36,490 bases of DNA from JBGPOS01 sp041488155 (GTDB lineage: Bacteria; Chloroflexota; Dehalococcoidia; Tepidiformales; Tepidiformaceae), in assembly GCA_041488155.1 (NCBI GenBank), contig JBGPOS010000036.1, forward strand, positions 1 through 36,490, written 5' to 3'. Every line of letters starts with the position of its first letter. Position 1 is the stretch's first letter. Below are positions 32,242-36,490 of this stretch, one piece after another. Made by a program: the position numbers and the translations under genes. The notes beneath the pieces were generated by a model, which ran no database searches, was not told the DNA's origin, and worked only from the letters and a program-made list of their open reading frames with translations.

Positions 32242-33168
32242 ATGTCCCCTCGTTCCGCCTCTGGCTCCCGCACCGATGTCGAGATCGAGGGTCGCCACCT
32301 CACCCTCTCAAACCTCGAGAAGCTCCTCTACCCTGCGACGGGCTTCACCAAGGCACAGGTGATCGACTATTACATCCGCATCTCCGGCGCACTCCTCCCC
32401 CACCTCCGTGGCCGCCCCCTCACCCTCAAGCGCTACCCCAACGGCGTCGACGCCGCGTTCTTCTACGAAAAACAGTGCCCCTCGCACCGCCCCGAATGGG
32501 TGAAGACCACCCCGATCTGGAGCGGCGACAACGGCCGCACCATCGATTACTGCCTCGCCGATGACCTGCCCACCCTCGTCTGGCTGGCGAACCTCGCGAC
32601 CCTCGAGCTCCATCCGCTGCTGTCCCGCGCCCCCGCCATCGATTGCCCGACCTCTGTCGTCTTCGACCTCGACCCCGGGCCGCCCGCCAACGTCGTCGAC
32701 TGCGCCGATGTCGCCCTCGCACTCCGCGACCTCTTCGGCCACCTCAAACTGCAGGTCTTCCCCAAGACTTCGGGCTCGAAGGGCATGCAGGTCTACCTTC
32801 CCCTCAATACCTCAACGACCTACGACGAGACCAAGCCCTTCGCCCGGGCTGTGGCCCAGGCCCTGGAACGCCAGATGCCTTCTCAGGTCGTTTCCAACAT
32901 GAACAAGGCCCTGCGCACCGGCAAAGTCTTCGTCGACTGGAGCCAGAACGACGGCCACAAGACCACCATCGCCGTCTATTCCCTCCGCGCCCGCGACCTC
33001 CCTGCCGTCTCCACCCCCCTGGCCTGGGACGAAGTCGAAGCCGCCGCCGCCCACCGCGACCCCGCCCTCCTCACCTTCGAACCCGACGCCGTCATTGCTC
33101 GCTTCGAAGCCCACGGCGACCTCTTCGCCCCGCTCAACACCGTCGTCCAGGCCCTCCCCACCCTCTAG
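32242..33168 (+). CDS. LigD-type primase/polymerase
   Basis: A 308-aa archaeo-eukaryotic primase-like polymerase, the LigD POL domain as a stand-alone protein. The opening VEIEGRHLTLSNLEKLLYPATGFTK is the standard POL start. Metal-binding acidic residues are in VVFDLDPGPP (DxD), and KTSGSKGMQVYLPL and GKVFVDWSQNDGHKTTIAVYSLRA carry nucleotide-binding residues. It would fill or extend ends with dNTP/rNTP before ligation by the upstream protein. The start at ATG 32242 lies 2 bp after the ligase stop, so the two are a transcriptional unit. Confidence 0.93.
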   Translation: MSPRSASGSRTDVEIEGRHLTLSNLEKLLYPATGFTKAQVIDYYIRISGALLPHLRGRPLTLKRYPNGVDAAFFYEKQCPSHRPEWVKTTPIWSGDNGRTIDYCLADDLPTLVWLANLATLELHPLLSRAPAIDCPTSVVFDLDPGPPANVVDCADVALALRDLFGHLKLQVFPKTSGSKGMQVYLPLNTSTTYDETKPFARAVAQALERQMPSQVVSNMNKALRTGKVFVDWSQNDGHKTTIAVYSLRARDLPAVSTPLAWDEVEAAAAHRDPALLTFEPDAVIARFEAHGDLFAPLNTVVQALPTL

Positions 33169-33193
33169 CGCTGGGTTCGCTCGGACGGCCTGC

Positions 33194-33220
33194 CCTCCGG
33201 TCACCCCGGGGGGTGAGGGA
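33194..33220. terminator. Hairpin between convergent polymerase and SDR genes
   Basis: TCACCC (33201-33206) and GGGTGA (33211-33216) form a perfect 6-bp stem with a 4-nt loop, with extra CTCC/GGAG pairing outside a small bulge. It lies in the 53-bp gap between two facing stop codons, so it may serve both. No U-run is present on either side. Confidence 0.4.
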
Positions 33221-33221
33221 G

Positions 33222-34043
33222 TTAGTCTCCTTCCTCCCCGTTGTGCCCGATTCGACGCCACACCCTTCGGTACCACCACTTCCCCGCCCAGTCCGCCAGC
33301 CACGGTACCGCGTCTCCCATCACGTTCGTCACCCGCATCGCCGGCACCATGTTCACTTCCGGCGAAGGATGGTCCACCGTCCGAAGGATCTTCTTCGCTA
33401 CGGCGTCCGGCGTGTGCCTGATCCCCATCGGCCGCGGCTGGTAGTTACCCCGCACCTGCGCCGAAGAGAAAAACTGCGTCTCGGTGCTCACAGGCAGGAT
33501 CAGCGACACCGTCACGCCGGATCCCGCCAACTCCATTCGCGCCGCCTGCACCAGCCCGGTGACAGCGAACTTGGTCGCCGAATAGGCCCCGTGGAACGGC
33601 CAGCTCTGCCGTCCGTTGATTGAACCGATGACCACGATGTGGCCGCTCTCCTGTGGCCGCATGACCGCCGTCGCAGCCAACAACCCATGGTGCACCCCGA
33701 GCAGGTTCACCTCCAGCAGGTCTCGCAGGTCGTCCGCTGGTGTGTCCTCGATCCTCGCGTAGTAGCCCTTCCCAGCGTTGCTGACCATCACGTCGAGCCT
33801 GCCGTAGCGCGCCACCGCCGCCTCGACCAGCGCCCGCACATCCCCCTCGCGCCGCACGTCGCAGAGGAGAGCCGCCGCTTCCCCGTTCCCTGCCTCCCCA
33901 ACCTCCTCGGCTACTGCCCGGACCGCCAGCTCGTCGATGTCGCCGAGCACCAGCCTCGCCCCCGCCCTAGCGAATCGGCGCGCCGTCGACCGCCCGATCC
34001 CGCTTCCTGCCCCCGTGATGACGACGACCAGCCCGCGTCTCAT
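33222..34043 (-). CDS. Short-chain dehydrogenase/reductase
   Basis: A 273-aa classical SDR. The cofactor motif TGAGSGIG lies at 10-17, Asp35 in LGDIDEL after beta-2 suggests NAD(H) preference, and SNAG sits at 88-91. The catalytic set is Ser141, Tyr154 and Lys158 (GSINGRQSWPFHGAYSATK). The C-terminal quarter has a Trp-rich stretch (WLADWAGKWWYRRVWRRIGH) that could be a membrane-contacting helix, as in several SDRs acting on lipids or steroids. The substrate is unknown. Its start lies 19 bp after the aminotransferase stop on the same strand, so it is probably co-transcribed. Confidence 0.92.
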   Translation of the reverse strand: MRRGLVVVITGAGSGIGRSTARRFARAGARLVLGDIDELAVRAVAEEVGEAGNGEAAALLCDVRREGDVRALVEAAVARYGRLDVMVSNAGKGYYARIEDTPADDLRDLLEVNLLGVHHGLLAATAVMRPQESGHIVVIGSINGRQSWPFHGAYSATKFAVTGLVQAARMELAGSGVTVSLILPVSTETQFFSSAQVRGNYQPRPMGIRHTPDAVAKKILRTVDHPSPEVNMVPAMRVTNVMGDAVPWLADWAGKWWYRRVWRRIGHNGEEGD

Positions 34044-34062
34044 CCGGCTGCTGGCGGGCGTC

Positions 34063-35478
34063 TCACCACGACATGCTGTTCTTCAGCAGCGTCGTCCCCA
34101 GATCCCACAGCGGCCCCGGGAACTTGTGCAAGTCGATCAGCACCTTCTCGTACGCCCCCAGGAACTGCGTCGTCTCTTCCTCCCCGATGATCAGCGGCGG
34201 CGCCAGCTTGTGGACGTCCAGGTTGTGCCCCGCCACCTGCGTCAGGATCCCGTGGTCGCGCATCAACGGGATCGCGATCATCTGCCCGAACAGCCCCCTG
34301 TTTGCCCGGTGCACCAGCTTCCATCCCGCCTTCAACGCCAGCGACCGCGGCTCGCCAAACTCGATCCCGATCATCAGCCCCTTCCCCCGCACCGCCTTCA
34401 CCATCTCGAACCGCGACCCCAGCGCCTGCAACTTCTCCGTCAGCTCCGCGCCCACCGAAGCACAGTTCTCGACCACACCCTCGTCCCGCATCACCTGGAT
34501 CGTCGCCAACCCGCACACCATCGCCATCGCGTTGCCGCCGAAGGTCGTCGTGTGTACCACTGCGTGCGCCAGGTCCTCGAACACCTTGTCGAACACCTTC
34601 CGCTTCGTCACCACGGCCCCCACCGGGACATAACCACCAGACAGCCCTTTCGACAGGAGCATGATGTCTGGCTCGACCCCCCAGTGGTCACAGGCGAACC
34701 AGCGCCCCGTGCGCCCGAACCCCGTCTGGATCTCGTCCACGATCAGCAACGACCCGTACTTATGGCAGAGCCTCAACGCCTCCGGCAGGTAGTTCTCCGA
34801 AGGGATCCGGACGCCCGCTTCGCCCTGGATCGGCTCCGTGATGAACGCCGCCACGTCGCGCTTGCTCAACTCTCGTTCCAGCGCATCCAGGTCGTCGAAC
34901 GGGATCTTGTCGCAGCCCGGTACGAACGGCTCGAAGCCAGCCCGCCACATGTCGTCGTCGCTCACCGAGATCGCCCCGTAGGTCAGCCCGTGGAACCCCG
35001 ACTCCGCGTACAGGATCCGCGGCCGGCGCGTCGCTTTCCGCGCCATTTTTAACCCCACCTCCGTAGTCTCCGAGCCGCTGTTGGTGAAGAAGGACGTATC
35101 AAGCTCGCCCGGTGTCAATCGGGCCAGCTCCTCGCCCAGCAAACCCGCCAAAGGAGCGCATTCCATCTGCACCAGGCTCGCCCCGTCGCGCTCCAGCCAC
35201 TCCATGAGCGCCTGCTTGACCCTCGGGTGGTTGCGGCCAACGTTGAACACGCTGTACCCCCCCAGGAAGTCCAGGTAGCGCCTTCCCTCCTTGTCCCAGA
35301 GCCAGGCCCCCTGCGCCTTCGTGAATATCCGGTCGAACCCAATCAGTTCGACCACCTTGGCAAAGCGATGGTTCACGTAGCTCGCGTAACGCCCGTACAC
35401 CTGGTCGACCGGCTCGTCGAAGACCCGCAGCGTGTCGGCAAAGCTCGAAGCGGTCGAGGGACTCAGATCAAGAGACAT
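34063..35478 (-). CDS. Class III PLP-dependent aminotransferase
   Basis: A 471-aa enzyme of the ornithine/acetylornithine/GABA aminotransferase class. PLP contacts are TNSGSETTEVGLK (phosphate loop, 132-144), FHGLTYGAI (aromatic stacking), VDEIQTGFGRTG (Asp248 to pyridine N), and the Schiff-base Lys277 in LLSKGLSGGYVPVGA. TTTFGGNAMA follows. The C-terminal 70 residues are longer than in minimal relatives, and the protein resembles putrescine/diaminobutyrate-type enzymes, but the donor cannot be fixed. The ATG at 35478 starts MSLDLSPSTASSF; longer in-frame reading upstream enters the rRNA promoter region and is rejected. Confidence 0.92.
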   Translation of the reverse strand: MSLDLSPSTASSFADTLRVFDEPVDQVYGRYASYVNHRFAKVVELIGFDRIFTKAQGAWLWDKEGRRYLDFLGGYSVFNVGRNHPRVKQALMEWLERDGASLVQMECAPLAGLLGEELARLTPGELDTSFFTNSGSETTEVGLKMARKATRRPRILYAESGFHGLTYGAISVSDDDMWRAGFEPFVPGCDKIPFDDLDALERELSKRDVAAFITEPIQGEAGVRIPSENYLPEALRLCHKYGSLLIVDEIQTGFGRTGRWFACDHWGVEPDIMLLSKGLSGGYVPVGAVVTKRKVFDKVFEDLAHAVVHTTTFGGNAMAMVCGLATIQVMRDEGVVENCASVGAELTEKLQALGSRFEMVKAVRGKGLMIGIEFGEPRSLALKAGWKLVHRANRGLFGQMIAIPLMRDHGILTQVAGHNLDVHKLAPPLIIGEEETTQFLGAYEKVLIDLHKFPGPLWDLGTTLLKNSMSW

Positions 35479-35595
35479 AGCGGCGCCAGAATATACGCCA
35501 CCAGCCCCGCCATCCAGCTTCGCCCGCGTTCCCGGCGCCCCTCGGCGCTGAATCGGCCGGGTTGCCTCTGGCCGGGCCGGCGCGCTGCCCTCAAG

Positions 35596-35624
35596 TTGAC
35601 ACCCCCGGCCCACTGGACTAATCT
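35596..35624 (+). promoter_or_regulatory. Putative rRNA promoter
   Basis: TTGACA (35596-35601), a perfect -35 box, is followed after 17 nt by TAATCT (35619-35624) as a moderate -10 box. The +1 would fall about 110 nt before the 16S 5' end, a normal leader length for an rRNA operon. Confidence 0.6.
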
Positions 35625-35651
35625 TCTCGTTCGGGCCTAACGCAGGCCGGC

Positions 35652-35662
35652 GCACTTTAACA
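35652..35662 (+). promoter_or_regulatory. boxA-like antitermination element in the rRNA leader
   Basis: GCACTTTAACA resembles the rRNA boxA consensus TGCTCTTTAACA, the NusB/NusE binding site used to prevent premature termination in rRNA operons. It is placed between the putative promoter and the 16S 5' end, as expected. Confidence 0.55.
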
Positions 35663-35712
35663 ACTGGATAGCGGACGGAAGAGAACGTCTGGGAACCCGT
35701 AAAGGGAACTGA

Positions 35713-35730
35713 AACGGTCTTCGGACCGTT
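35713..35730 (+). promoter_or_regulatory. UUCG-capped hairpin in the 16S leader
   Basis: AACGGTC and GACCGTT form a perfect 7-bp stem capped by the very stable TTCG tetraloop, ending about 8 nt before the mature 16S. It is probably a leader structure helping rRNA folding or processing. Confidence 0.55.
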
Positions 35731-35738
35731 GGTTTCTT

Positions 35739-36490
<752 letters not shown>

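Overview
The window is GC-rich bacterial chromosome. It ends in the first ~750 nt of a 16S rRNA gene (+ strand, running off the right edge). The 16S text, the gene set and a secreted protein ending in an aromatic/VPFIG-type tail suggest Chloroflexota, probably near Dehalococcoidia. That placement is from memory, not from a tree. About 33 protein genes, one tRNA and one partial rRNA are supported. There is no IS element, prophage or CRISPR array.

Left region (1-4906): an ArsR-HTH/rhodanese fusion regulator is divergent from a minus-strand run: MFS transporter, metallo-beta-lactamase/double-rhodanese protein, DUF5680 protein, ArsM-like methyltransferase, and the first codons of another gene cut by the window edge. 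The methyltransferase is the main discovery. Its frame is interrupted by one TGA exactly where ArsM-type enzymes have a catalytic Cys. The frame then continues 55 homologous-looking codons to a natural stop, and a perfect 6-bp stem with a 5-nt loop starts 10 nt after the TGA. I annotate it as a selenoprotein of 261 aa (Sec206). The cassette looks like a sulfane-sulfur/metalloid (As or Se) handling module.

Middle-left (4914-11742): a phosphotransferase-fold kinase, tRNA-Ala(GGC) with encoded CCA, an Opp/Dpp-type ABC transporter (lipoprotein binding protein and two permeases, with a strong hairpin between the first two genes), a Fur-family regulator and an NmrA/NDUFA9-like NAD(P)-binding protein.

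Centre (11890-21244): a small unknown protein, then a translationally coupled NAD-linked formate dehydrogenase (NuoE/F-like fusion, separate ferredoxin-type subunit, Cys-type molybdo/tungsto catalytic subunit). These are followed by HemB and DinB (minus strand), UppP, two overlapping SDR genes and a YbaK-type deacylase.

Right (21276-35478): a two-TM K+ channel with RCK domains, an alpha/beta hydrolase, a secreted CHAP-like/SH3b protein, a two-domain family III CoA-transferase, a CysRS/MshC-like ligase without an anticodon domain, a beta-propeller lipoprotein, another CoA-transferase, a LigD split into two genes (phosphoesterase-ligase and polymerase), an SDR and a class III aminotransferase. 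The 16S rRNA follows, with a promoter, a boxA-like element and a UUCG hairpin in its leader.

Formate dehydrogenase here uses Cys where many homologues use Sec, so Sec in the methyltransferase would be a specific use of the selenium pathway in this genome. No sel genes are in the window.
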